Shown piece by piece: positions 1-6,548 of a stretch of 19,011 nt of DNA; the stretch's first letter is position 1, and each line of letters begins with the position of its first letter. The notes under the pieces were generated by a model. It searched no databases. It saw only the letters and a program-made list of their open reading frames with translations, and was not told where the DNA came from. The stretch is from CAKQOE01 sp051892195 (lineage in GTDB: Bacteria; Bacillota; Clostridia; Peptostreptococcales; Anaerovoracaceae), in the NCBI GenBank assembly GCA_051892195.1, contig JBJFFZ010000036.1:1-19011 (forward strand), read 5' to 3'. Made by a program: the position numbers and the translations under genes.

Positions 1-38
1 CCTGCGGAGCGGGCGGGTCTGCGGGTGAGATTCTGTGG

Positions 39-830
39 TTATTCGATGGGAAGCTGGATCTCGGTGAGCCATTCGTCCGGGGATTCTTTGTTCCAGATGC
101 CGTCGATATAGCATTCCCGCGGGTAACCGGCGGAACGGTATCCGTTTTCTTCTGCATACTTCATGAGGTATGCGTAGGCGTCCCCCAGTTTGTCGTAGGG
201 GCCTTTGTGGAAGATGCTCAGCACCTTTGCGGCAGGGATTTCACGGAACCGGATGCGGTCGCTTTCTTTTCCCATGCGGTCCACGGCTTCGTTGTGGCGA
301 ACCAGAATGTCGGTTTCCCGGTATTCGCCGTCCAGATACTCGCAGAATTCGTAGTGGGGCTCTGCGCACCGGATGTCGGGGTTGAGCTGCTTCATTTCGG
401 CGCCCAGCTCGGGAATCAGCTGCATCATGTCGGAATACTGATTCAGCCGGGCTTCGGTGTAGTACACGATCGCTGCCGGAATTTCTTTGATGGTTGCCTG
501 ATACTTCATATTGTCCTCCTCCAGAATGTGATGAATGATGGAAAGGCGCACATCGATGTCCGCTTTCTCGGCCAGAAGCATCTGTGCCTTTGCTTCCAGG
601 ATCTGTTTCGGGTCGGCGCCGTCCTGAATGGAACGGATTTCTCCGATGGAAAGGCCCAGCTGCCGGTAGGAGCGGATTCTTGCTGCGGCCTGAAGCTGGC
701 TGGTCTCGTAATAACGGTAGCCGTTCCACGGGTCCGTCTGTGTGGGAATCAGAAGGCCTTCCTTTTCGTAGAATCTCAGGGTTTTTACCGTGAGGTGGGA
801 AAGCTTTGAAAATTCGCCGATCTTCAGCAT
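39..830 (-). CDS. MerR-family regulator with GyrI-like effector-binding domain
   Basis: This 263-aa protein is a one-component transcription activator/repressor of the MerR type. Residues 1-75 form the winged helix (start MLKIGEFSKLS, then TVKTLRFYEKEGLL and the wing residues NGYRYY). Residues about 75-105 are a helical dimerisation segment. Residues about 112-263 look like a GyrI/AraC-effector-binding (SRPBCC-like) domain ending in WLTEIQLPI, a fold that usually binds small organic ligands such as drugs or dyes. A GGAGG site sits at good distance from the ATG. Its own promoter (861-891) has the 19-bp spacer that MerR proteins act on, so autoregulation is likely (inference). The nearest possible target is the upstream membrane protein in the same orientation. 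There is no metal-binding cysteine pattern of the MerR/CueR kind, so a metal sensor is unlikely. The ligand is unknown. Confidence 0.9.
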   Translation of the reverse strand: MLKIGEFSKLSHLTVKTLRFYEKEGLLIPTQTDPWNGYRYYETSQLQAAARIRSYRQLGLSIGEIRSIQDGADPKQILEAKAQMLLAEKADIDVRLSIIHHILEEDNMKYQATIKEIPAAIVYYTEARLNQYSDMMQLIPELGAEMKQLNPDIRCAEPHYEFCEYLDGEYRETDILVRHNEAVDRMGKESDRIRFREIPAAKVLSIFHKGPYDKLGDAYAYLMKYAEENGYRSAGYPRECYIDGIWNKESPDEWLTEIQLPIE

Positions 831-860
831 GGAATGTACCTCCTTTCGCTTACAGATCTC

Positions 861-891
861 ATTCTGAAGTATCCCCTTAGGGGAGAGTCAA
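861..891 (-). promoter_or_regulatory. MerR-type promoter with 19-bp spacer (merR autoregulation)
   Basis: Read on the minus strand, -35 TTGACT (886-891) and -10 CAGAAT (861-866) are separated by exactly 19 bp, longer than the usual 17 bp. The spacer carries the dyad TCCCC-TAA-GGGGA. Overlong spacers centred on a dyad are the hallmark of promoters untwisted by MerR-family activators. The predicted start is about 24 nt before the regulator's ATG. Confidence 0.75.
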
Positions 892-900
892 CCGGGAAAA

Positions 901-1788
901 TCAGCTTTTTTCAGAATTATTTTCTTCCCTCTTTCCGGAACGCTTTTTCTTCTTGGAGAGCTTCTCCTGAATATCTTCTTCAATGGCCTGCATTCCTTCT
1001 TCGGTGAGAGGACGGATCATGAGACCTGTGGCCAGGGATTTTTCCTTGTGGTGATACTCGTACAGGAAGCCGATGATGCTGAATACGACTGCCCCCACAA
1101 AGTTGACCATAAGATCCTTCATGGTGTCGATGATGCCGATGTCCAGATAGCCGCCCTGGATGGTGTATGTACTGCCGTCTGCGGTCTGGATGACCGTTGC
1201 GGTGATGTCGGAAACCTGCACCGGAATCTGGGAGCGGGTGGCGTCCAGGGTAACGGAAGCGAAGTCGGTTACGATAAAGTCCTTCTGCATATCCATGTGA
1301 AGGAACTGGTCTGCGGCAAATTCAAAGAACTCCCAGACAACTCCTACGGTCATGGAAAAGCAGAATGCTACCAGGGCCATATAAAACGGAGACAGCTTGA
1401 TGAAGCTGCTTCCACGGTTCAGGATGTTGAACAGGGAAAATCCGATGGCTGCGCACAGAAATCCGTTGATGGTGTGCAGCATGGTGTCCCAGCCCGGGAT
1501 GGCGGTGTAATATTTGTTGACTTCTCCAAGTATTTCCGCGGCGTAAATAAACAGATAGATGATGACCTGAAACACCGGCGGAATCTCCACCCGGAACATC
1601 CGCTCCAGAAATGTCGGCATCAGGAACAGGCCCAGGGAAAGGATGCAGATGGCAAAGCTTTCGTAGTTGTGTGTAAACAGACAGCGGACGGCGGTGATCA
1701 GCACCAGGGTCCGCAGGATCGTGTAGGCAATGAACTGCTTGCGGTTCTGGGCGATGCGGGCCTTTAACTGCGGGAACATTGTTTTCAT
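901..1788 (-). CDS. DUF2238/YjdF-like integral membrane protein
   Basis: This 295-aa protein has about six hydrophobic segments (roughly residues 20-36, 42-60, 68-90, 103-122, 133-152 and 222-245) and a charged Lys/Glu-rich cytoplasmic tail. The motifs GWDTMLH (99-105), VVWEFFEF (150-157) and DTMKDLMVNFVGA (221-233) fit the DUF2238 (YjdF) family of inner-membrane proteins of unknown function. I chose the ATG at 1788 because AGGAGG lies 10 nt upstream. The open frame continues to 1956, but that extension has no ribosome-binding site and is not family-like. The stop codon is 10 nt from the -35 box of the merR promoter, with no terminator between, so read-through into merR is possible. No transport substrate or enzymatic role can be assigned. 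Confidence 0.75.
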   Translation of the reverse strand: MKTMFPQLKARIAQNRKQFIAYTILRTLVLITAVRCLFTHNYESFAICILSLGLFLMPTFLERMFRVEIPPVFQVIIYLFIYAAEILGEVNKYYTAIPGWDTMLHTINGFLCAAIGFSLFNILNRGSSFIKLSPFYMALVAFCFSMTVGVVWEFFEFAADQFLHMDMQKDFIVTDFASVTLDATRSQIPVQVSDITATVIQTADGSTYTIQGGYLDIGIIDTMKDLMVNFVGAVVFSIIGFLYEYHHKEKSLATGLMIRPLTEEGMQAIEEDIQEKLSKKKKRSGKREENNSEKS

Positions 1789-1798
1789 ATAGAATCTC

Positions 1799-1804
1799 CC
1801 TCCT
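1799..1804 (-). promoter_or_regulatory. Ribosome-binding site fixing the start of the membrane protein
   Basis: On the minus strand this is a perfect AGGAGG within AAAGGAGGGAG, 10 nt before the ATG at 1788. It decides against the upstream ATG at 1956. Confidence 0.8.
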
Positions 1805-1925
1805 TTTCTTCCGGTGTTTATGGATGAATCCGGAAGTATTTTTTTACATACAGAATCCGCTGAAAACCCTGTGGAGTCGGATGCGCTGCATCCGGATGAG
1901 GTGCGCTTCGGCGGACTCTTCCTAT

Positions 1926-1955
1926 ATTTTACTGCGTCTCTGCCTGTCCCGTCCA
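1926..1955 (-). promoter_or_regulatory. Candidate promoter for the membrane protein
   Basis: On the minus strand, -10 TAAAAT (1926-1931) is preceded by TGGACG (1950-1955) at 18 bp. The -35 matches only 4 of 6 consensus bases, so this is a weak call. It would give a leader of about 130 nt containing the 1878-1894 hairpin. Confidence 0.35.
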
Positions 1956-2122
1956 TTGGGTTTTTCTAATCTTTTTTCTGATTTCAGAAAAAGCAGTATT
2001 GTGCATCAGGTGTTTTCTTTTTCAAAGATGGTTTCATGGGCGGGCCCGTGCTCTGCTCCTGGCTGCATAGACGCAGCTGCATGGGGGAGGGACTCCCCGG
2101 AAGTATTGTTCATTTTGTATGA

Positions 2123-2151
2123 TTGAAATTCTCTGAAGCCGGTTGTATTAT
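2123..2151 (+). promoter_or_regulatory. Sigma-A type promoter of the flavodoxin gene
   Basis: TTGAAA (2123-2128), a 17-bp spacer and TATTAT (2146-2151) each match 5 of 6 consensus bases. Transcription would start near 2158, leaving a leader of about 105 nt. Confidence 0.7.
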
Positions 2152-2264
2152 ATTACGGGGACGGACTGAAGCGGCAGCCTGCTGCCGGGACAGCCGTAAG
2201 ATGTGTGAATATGATGTGAATATTACTATGCAGAACTGTAAATCGGACAAGGAGAACAGAAACA

Positions 2265-2780
2265 ATGGGGAATTTTATTCATGATCATGAAAAACGACTG
2301 GTGGTTTATTACAGTGCCACAGGTTCGGTAGAGGACATGGCCATGTGGATCGCCAAGACCAACAATTTTGACCTGTACAAGATCGAGCCTGCGGACCCGC
2401 TTACCGGGGAGGATCTGGACTGGCAGAACCTGAAGGGGAAGAGCAGTCTGGAAATGAAAAAGGATTACCGCCCGGAAATCATCAGCCCGCGGATCGAGAA
2501 TCTGGACGATTACGACCTGATCTATCTCGGTTTTCCGCTGTATTTTGAACTGGCCCCAAAGATCATCCACACGTTCCTGGAGCAGTATGACTGGACCGGC
2601 AAGACCATCCGGACCTTTGTGACATCCAAGCGCTCCAGAGCCACAAAGTGCATCAAGGAGCTGGCTCCATCCGCACCGGGAGCCGAGTTTGCAAAGTGTC
2701 AGAGATTTCCTATGGGAACCTCTGCCGACGAGCTGCGTTCCTGGGTACGCTCCGGCCTGTACTGGAACAACTGGTCATAG
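2265..2780 (+). CDS. Flavodoxin-like protein (Flavodoxin_4 type)
   Basis: This 171-aa soluble protein probably binds FMN and acts as a small electron carrier or flavoprotein reductase. The N-terminal strand and phosphate loop read VVYYSATGSVEDMA (about 13-26), close to the flavodoxin YFSxTGNTxxxA pattern but with SV in place of NT. YDLIYLGFPLYFELAPKIIHTFLEQYD and GKTIRTFVTS match the second and third FMN-contact regions of long-type flavodoxins. An AAGGAG site lies 10 nt before the ATG. It is a single gene converging on aat, with a shared terminator. The altered phosphate loop leaves the cofactor affinity open. Family assignment is fairly secure, the physiological partner is not. Confidence 0.8.
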   Translation: MGNFIHDHEKRLVVYYSATGSVEDMAMWIAKTNNFDLYKIEPADPLTGEDLDWQNLKGKSSLEMKKDYRPEIISPRIENLDDYDLIYLGFPLYFELAPKIIHTFLEQYDWTGKTIRTFVTSKRSRATKCIKELAPSAPGAEFAKCQRFPMGTSADELRSWVRSGLYWNNWS

Positions 2781-2858
2781 AAAAGTGAAAAATCCCGCCG
2801 CGGCAAATGCCCGGGTCAGCGCTGCCTGCTGAAAGGGGCGCCGCAGACGGGACCGCAG

Positions 2859-2900
2859 AAAAAACCCCGATTCCTCCAGCGGAAATCGGGGGATTTTTTT
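2859..2900. terminator. Bidirectional intrinsic terminator (flavodoxin / aat)
   Basis: CCCCGATT (2865-2872) pairs with AATCGGGG (2884-2891), with two further C-G pairs inside. A T-run at 2894-2900 follows on the plus strand, and A6 at 2859-2864 gives a U-run on the minus strand. It serves both converging genes. Confidence 0.9.
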
Positions 2901-2962
2901 ATGGATCTTCCGTCTTGATGGAAGCTTTCTTTCGCAGTTTCCGGATGCCGGGGGACCCGGCG

Positions 2963-3622
2963 TCACCGGGCGGGCTGGTACATCCGGTCCAGCAGGGAAC
3001 GGTATTCCTGCCAGGAAATGGTGACTCCGCCCATCCGTTCCAGGTGGTCTGTGTGAAACTGACAGTCGATCATGAGAAACTGTTCCCGGGCAAGGGCCTG
3101 GGCCAGGGCGATGAGGGCCAGCTTGGAACCGTTTTCCATGTCGCTGAACATGCTTTCACCGAAAAAGCACCGCCCCAGGCATACGCCGTAGAGTCCCCCT
3201 GCGGACCGGCCGTCGATAAAGGCCTCGGCGCACATGGCGTATCCGGCTTCTGCCAGGCTGCAGTAGGCCGCCTCCATGGCGTCGGTGATCCAGGTGCCCT
3301 CGTCAAATTCCCGCTTGATGCGGCACCGGTGGATAATGTCCGGAAAATTTTCATTGAAGCGAACCTCAATCTCATGCTGTTTCATGAATTTTTTCATGGA
3401 ACGGGAAATGTGAATCTCCTCCGGGCGAATGATAAACCGTTCCTTGGGACACCACCATAAGATATCCTGCCCTTCATCATACCACGGAAAAATTCCGTTT
3501 TCATAGGCCAGGAGCAGCCGCTCCTGACAGAGATCCCCGCCTACGGCAAGAAGTCCGTCGTCCTCTGCAAGCTCCGGGCGGGGAAAGCAGATTTCCTTTT
3601 GATCCAACAGAAATACCGGCAT
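2963..3622 (-). CDS. aat: Leucyl/phenylalanyl-tRNA--protein transferase
   Basis: This 219-aa enzyme transfers Leu or Phe from charged tRNA to proteins with N-terminal Lys or Arg, creating primary N-degrons recognised by ClpS. Family motifs are all present: DGLLAVGGDL (22-31), YENGIFPWY (40-48), WWCPKERF (56-63), EGTWITDAM (108-116), GGLYGVCLGRCFFGESMFS (142-160) and IDCQFHTDHL (185-194). It is slightly shorter than the usual ~230 aa but lacks no core motif. The start follows the clpA stop by 12 nt and its ribosome-binding site (AAAGGA) overlaps that stop, so it is the third gene of clpS-clpA-aat. Known substrates are inferred from the family only. Confidence 0.95.
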   Translation of the reverse strand: MPVFLLDQKEICFPRPELAEDDGLLAVGGDLCQERLLLAYENGIFPWYDEGQDILWWCPKERFIIRPEEIHISRSMKKFMKQHEIEVRFNENFPDIIHRCRIKREFDEGTWITDAMEAAYCSLAEAGYAMCAEAFIDGRSAGGLYGVCLGRCFFGESMFSDMENGSKLALIALAQALAREQFLMIDCQFHTDHLERMGGVTISWQEYRSLLDRMYQPAR

Positions 3623-3634
3623 GGTTCACATCCT

Positions 3635-5980
3635 TTACGCTTCAGAAGCCGGTCCGGCCTCAGAAGCTCCGCCGGCTTTCTTAGTCCCGGAATGACCGGC
3701 CCCGGTCGGCTGCTTTCCGGAAGCCGCCGTGCCCTTGCGCCGCGGGCTCCGGGAGCTTTTTTCTGATTCGATTGCAAAGGCATCTCCGGAAACGGTCAGC
3801 AGGCAGCGGCCTCCTTTTTTAAGAGGGCCGAAGAGCATCTCATCCACAAACAGGGGCTTGATCTGATTCTGAAGAATCCGGTCCATTTCCCGGGCGCCGT
3901 ACTCCCGGCTGATGCCTTTTTCGGAAAGGAGCCGGAGGGCCTCCGGACGGACGGTGAGCTCCACCCTTCGCTGCTGCAGCATATCCTGCAGCTCCCGGAG
4001 CTTTTTGCCCGCGATGCTGTCCGCCATGGCTTCGTCCATGCCCTTAAACACCACAATCTGGCTGAGTCTGTTGCGGAACTCCGGCTGAAATACCCGCTTT
4101 ACCTCTTCCATAATGGCGTCGGAGGTGGTATCGGAGGCATTGAAGCCCAGACCCGGTTTTCCGATGCGGCTGGCCCCGGCGTTGGAGGTCATGATGATGA
4201 TGACATTGCGGAAATCCGCCTTCCGGCCCTGGTTGTCCGTCAGGGTGGCGTAGTCCATGACCTGCAGCAGGGTGCTGTAGATGTCCGGATGGGCTTTTTC
4301 GATCTCGTCTAAAAGCAGCACGGCGGAAGGGTTTTTACGGATGGCTTCGGTGAGAAGGCCGCCCTCCTCGTAGCCCACATATCCGGCAGGAGCGCCGATG
4401 AGCTTTGCAACGGAGTGCTTTTCGCCGTATTCGCTCATATCGAAGCGCACCAGAGGAACTCCAAGTTCCTTTGCCAGCACCCGGGCGATCTCTGTTTTTC
4501 CCACGCCGGTGGGACCGGCAAAGAGCAGGGAAGCCAGCGGCTTTCCCTCCGGAATCAGGCCGGCTTTTGAGTATTTCACTGCGTTGACCACCTGGGTCAC
4601 CGCAGGATCCTGTCCGAACACCTGGGAACGGATGCGCGCTTCCAGGGTGGAGAGGCCGGAAATCTCATCCCGGGCCACAGTCTCCACCGGAATCCGGCAG
4701 ACGCTGGTGAGGATTTTGTCGATGACGTCCTTTCCCACGGACTGCCGCTTCTGGTCCAGAGGATGGATCCGGCGCCAGGCGCCGGCCTCGTCCATGAGGT
4801 CGATGGCCTTGTCCGGCAGAAAGCGGTCATTGATATAACGGACGCTCATGGAAACGGCATATTCTATAACCCCGCGGTTATAGGTGACTCCATGGAATTC
4901 CTCGTACTTTTTCTTCAGACCCTGGAGGATCCGGACCGTTTCCTCTTCTGTAGGTTCTTTGATCTCCACATTCTGGAATCTCCGGGCCAGGGACCGGCTT
5001 TTTTCAAAGTATTTTTTGTATTCGTCAAAGGTGGTGGCGCCGATAAACCGGATGTGCCCCTGAGCCAGGTACGGCTTCAGGATATTGCCCGCATCCATGG
5101 AGTTTCCGCCCACCGCCCCGGCTCCTGTGAGATTGTGGATCTCGTCGATGTACACGATGGGACGGTCCTCCTGCTCCAGCTGGTCCAGCAGCTTTTTCAG
5201 CCGCTTTTCATAATCCCCGCGGTACTGGGTTCCCGCGATAAGGCTTCCCAGATCCAGGGCATAGATCCGTGCCCCCTGCAGAGGCTCCGGTACCTGTCCG
5301 TCATTGATGCGCTGTGCAAGACCGTAGGTGATGGCGGTTTTGCCCACCCCCGGCTCTCCCAGGTGAAGGGGATTGTTCTTGTCCCTGCGGCACAGGATCT
5401 GAATGGTCCGTTCCAGCTCCTCCTCCCGGCCGATGAGGGGATTGACATCCCCGAGCATTTCGTTGATGCACGGGGCAAAGGCCGTAACCGCCTCCAGATT
5501 TTCTGCAGCGCGGGCGCTGCCCTCCGCTTCCTCTTCAAAATCGTCTTCTTCCGGGTCTTCGGACAGAAGAAGATTCATGGCCCGCAGCAGGTCCGGCCGG
5601 TGGATTCCCTGCTTTTCCAGAAAGTACACGGCATAGCTGTCCTTCAGGTTCCAGAAGCTGAAGCAGATGTGGGTGAGATCTACGATTTCGTTGCCGCTGC
5701 TGATGGCGGACTGCTGGGCGGAGGCCAGCAGCAGGGTGAAGCCGATGGAAACATTGGGCTCCACCCCTCCGGCCATTTCCATGTTTTCCTTCAGGTAGCC
5801 CTCAAGGTCCTGCTGCAGATTCTCCACGGAGGCGCCGCAGTCTTCCGCCGCGCTGAAAAACAGGGGGATGCGGCACAGGGCCAGAAGCAGCAGCTCCGGG
5901 GTGACATATTCGTATCGGCGCCTTACGGCCAGCTCAAATGCGCCGTTGATGGCCGCAGCTGCGTCTGCTGAAACGTTCAT
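3635..5980 (-). CDS. clpA: ATP-dependent Clp protease ATP-binding subunit ClpA
   Basis: This 781-aa AAA+ unfoldase feeds substrates to ClpP. Residues 1-140 are the double Clp-N domain that docks ClpS, followed by an acidic linker (about 141-158). D1 has Walker A GEPGVGKT (208-215) and Walker B IVYIDE (275-280). D2 has Walker A GPTGVGKT (489-496) and Walker B VLLLDE (554-559). The ClpP-docking loop reads LGF (611-613), where E. coli ClpA has IGL. No ClpC-type UVR/M-domain insertion or ClpB middle domain is present, so ClpA is the best family. A Ser/Lys/Gly/Ala-rich tail (about 742-781) extends beyond the D2 domain. It begins one base after the clpS stop, with GAGGAGGAG inside clpS, so the two are translationally coupled. 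clpP is not in this window. Confidence 0.95.
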   Translation of the reverse strand: MNVSADAAAAINGAFELAVRRRYEYVTPELLLLALCRIPLFFSAAEDCGASVENLQQDLEGYLKENMEMAGGVEPNVSIGFTLLLASAQQSAISSGNEIVDLTHICFSFWNLKDSYAVYFLEKQGIHRPDLLRAMNLLLSEDPEEDDFEEEAEGSARAAENLEAVTAFAPCINEMLGDVNPLIGREEELERTIQILCRRDKNNPLHLGEPGVGKTAITYGLAQRINDGQVPEPLQGARIYALDLGSLIAGTQYRGDYEKRLKKLLDQLEQEDRPIVYIDEIHNLTGAGAVGGNSMDAGNILKPYLAQGHIRFIGATTFDEYKKYFEKSRSLARRFQNVEIKEPTEEETVRILQGLKKKYEEFHGVTYNRGVIEYAVSMSVRYINDRFLPDKAIDLMDEAGAWRRIHPLDQKRQSVGKDVIDKILTSVCRIPVETVARDEISGLSTLEARIRSQVFGQDPAVTQVVNAVKYSKAGLIPEGKPLASLLFAGPTGVGKTEIARVLAKELGVPLVRFDMSEYGEKHSVAKLIGAPAGYVGYEEGGLLTEAIRKNPSAVLLLDEIEKAHPDIYSTLLQVMDYATLTDNQGRKADFRNVIIIMTSNAGASRIGKPGLGFNASDTTSDAIMEEVKRVFQPEFRNRLSQIVVFKGMDEAMADSIAGKKLRELQDMLQQRRVELTVRPEALRLLSEKGISREYGAREMDRILQNQIKPLFVDEMLFGPLKKGGRCLLTVSGDAFAIESEKSSRSPRRKGTAASGKQPTGAGHSGTKKAGGASEAGPASEA

Positions 5981-5981
5981 T

Positions 5982-6281
5982 TTACTCCTCCTCTACGGTG
6001 ACACGGAACGGAAAGCCCTCTGCCCGGGCACGGTCCATGGCCTCCTGCACTTTGGTAGCTGCAATGTCGTAAGGGTAGCTTCCGATGGCGGCACGCCCCT
6101 GGCGGTGAACCTTCATCATAAGGATTTCAGCCTCTGCACTGCTTTTATGAAAAATGTCCTGCAGAATCTCCACCACAAAATCCATGGTGGTAAAATCATC
6201 GTTGTGCATGATGACAAAATATCTGGAGGGCTCTTTGAGTCTGTCATTTGTCTTGTCTTTTAATGAATCCTGTACTGCCAT
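5982..6281 (-). CDS. clpS: ATP-dependent Clp protease adaptor ClpS
   Basis: This 99-aa N-recognin binds proteins with N-terminal Leu, Phe, Tyr or Trp and hands them to ClpA. The pocket residues are present: N27-D28-D29, the gatekeeper Met33 (E. coli M40 equivalent) and His59 in VHRQGRA (E. coli H66 equivalent). The rest of the fold (MDFVVEILQDIF, AATKVQEAM) aligns well. I chose the ATG at 6281 because AAGGAAAGGG sits directly upstream. An in-frame ATG seven codons earlier (6302) is possible. It is the first gene of the clpS-clpA-aat operon with its own promoter at 6316-6344. Confidence 0.93.
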   Translation of the reverse strand: MAVQDSLKDKTNDRLKEPSRYFVIMHNDDFTTMDFVVEILQDIFHKSSAEAEILMMKVHRQGRAAIGSYPYDIAATKVQEAMDRARAEGFPFRVTVEEE

Positions 6282-6315
6282 TCTTTCCCTTTCCTTCTGC
6301 ATGAATAATGAAATC

Positions 6316-6344
6316 ATTCTACCACAGTTCCCCGCCTGTGTCAG
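6316..6344 (-). promoter_or_regulatory. Promoter of the clpS-clpA-aat operon
   Basis: On the minus strand CTGACA (6339-6344), a 17-bp spacer and TAGAAT (6316-6321) each match 5 of 6 consensus bases. The -35 box overlaps an 18-bp perfect palindrome at 6342-6359. Transcription would start near 6309. Confidence 0.7.
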
Positions 6345-6359
6345 CCGGGGCCCCGGCTG
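6342..6359. promoter_or_regulatory. 18-bp perfect GC palindrome over the clpS -35 box
   Basis: CAGCCGGGG followed directly by CCCCGGCTG is a perfect palindrome. It has no T-run on either side, so it does not look like a terminator. Its overlap with the -35 element fits an operator, but the regulator is unknown. It resembles neither the CIRCE nor the CtsR operator. Confidence 0.45.
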
Positions 6360-6435
6360 TACGGAAAAGTTCTTTGTCTGCTGCCGGGCAGCAGCTCCTT
6401 TCTTCGGTGTGCAGAAATACGGCGCTCTGTTCCGG

Positions 6436-6468
6436 GATAAAAAGAGGGCTGCCGTGTGCGGCAGCCCC
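6436..6468 (-). terminator. Intrinsic terminator after serA
   Basis: GGGCTGCCG (6446-6454) pairs perfectly with CGGCAGCCC (6459-6467) around a 4-nt loop. The minus-strand transcript then reads TCTTTTTAT. It ends serC-serA before the clpS promoter. Confidence 0.88.
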
Positions 6469-6548
6469 GGATGGTCCGTTCGTATCTGTATTTTTTCATT
6501 CATTTCCGCATTCCCGGAACTTCATTTCCGGAACGGGAACTTTTTCTG

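Larger units (their letters stand above)
1789..2264. other. 476-bp gene-free region between divergent genes
   Basis: I see no supported coding region here. It holds a strong plus-strand promoter for the flavodoxin gene (2123-2151) and a weaker minus-strand promoter candidate for the membrane protein (1926-1955). A 7-bp hairpin CGGATGC-GCT-GCATCCG lies at 1878-1894. A 9-bp inverted repeat TTTTTCTGA/TCAGAAAAA lies at 1973-1992. In the flavodoxin leader there are a CGGCAG/CTGCCG hairpin near 2172 and a short imperfect direct repeat (GATGTG...AATAT) near 2200-2223. The stretch 1995-2110 has no recognisable content. Confidence 0.6.

Noticed and set aside
1789..1956. N-terminal extension of the membrane protein to an ATG at 1956
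   Set aside because: No ribosome-binding site there, the extension has no family similarity, and AGGAGG lies just before the ATG at 1788.
1779..2126. 115-codon plus-strand open frame between the membrane protein and the flavodoxin
   Set aside because: No ribosome-binding site, low-complexity translation, and it overlaps the start and leader of the minus-strand gene.
4763..5971. Long open frame (402 codons) on the plus strand inside clpA
   Set aside because: It is antisense to well-conserved ClpA motifs, and its translation shows no recognisable domain.
3635..5980. ClpC or ClpB instead of ClpA
   Set aside because: No UVR-type M-domain or ClpB coiled coil is present, and the gene is coupled to clpS.
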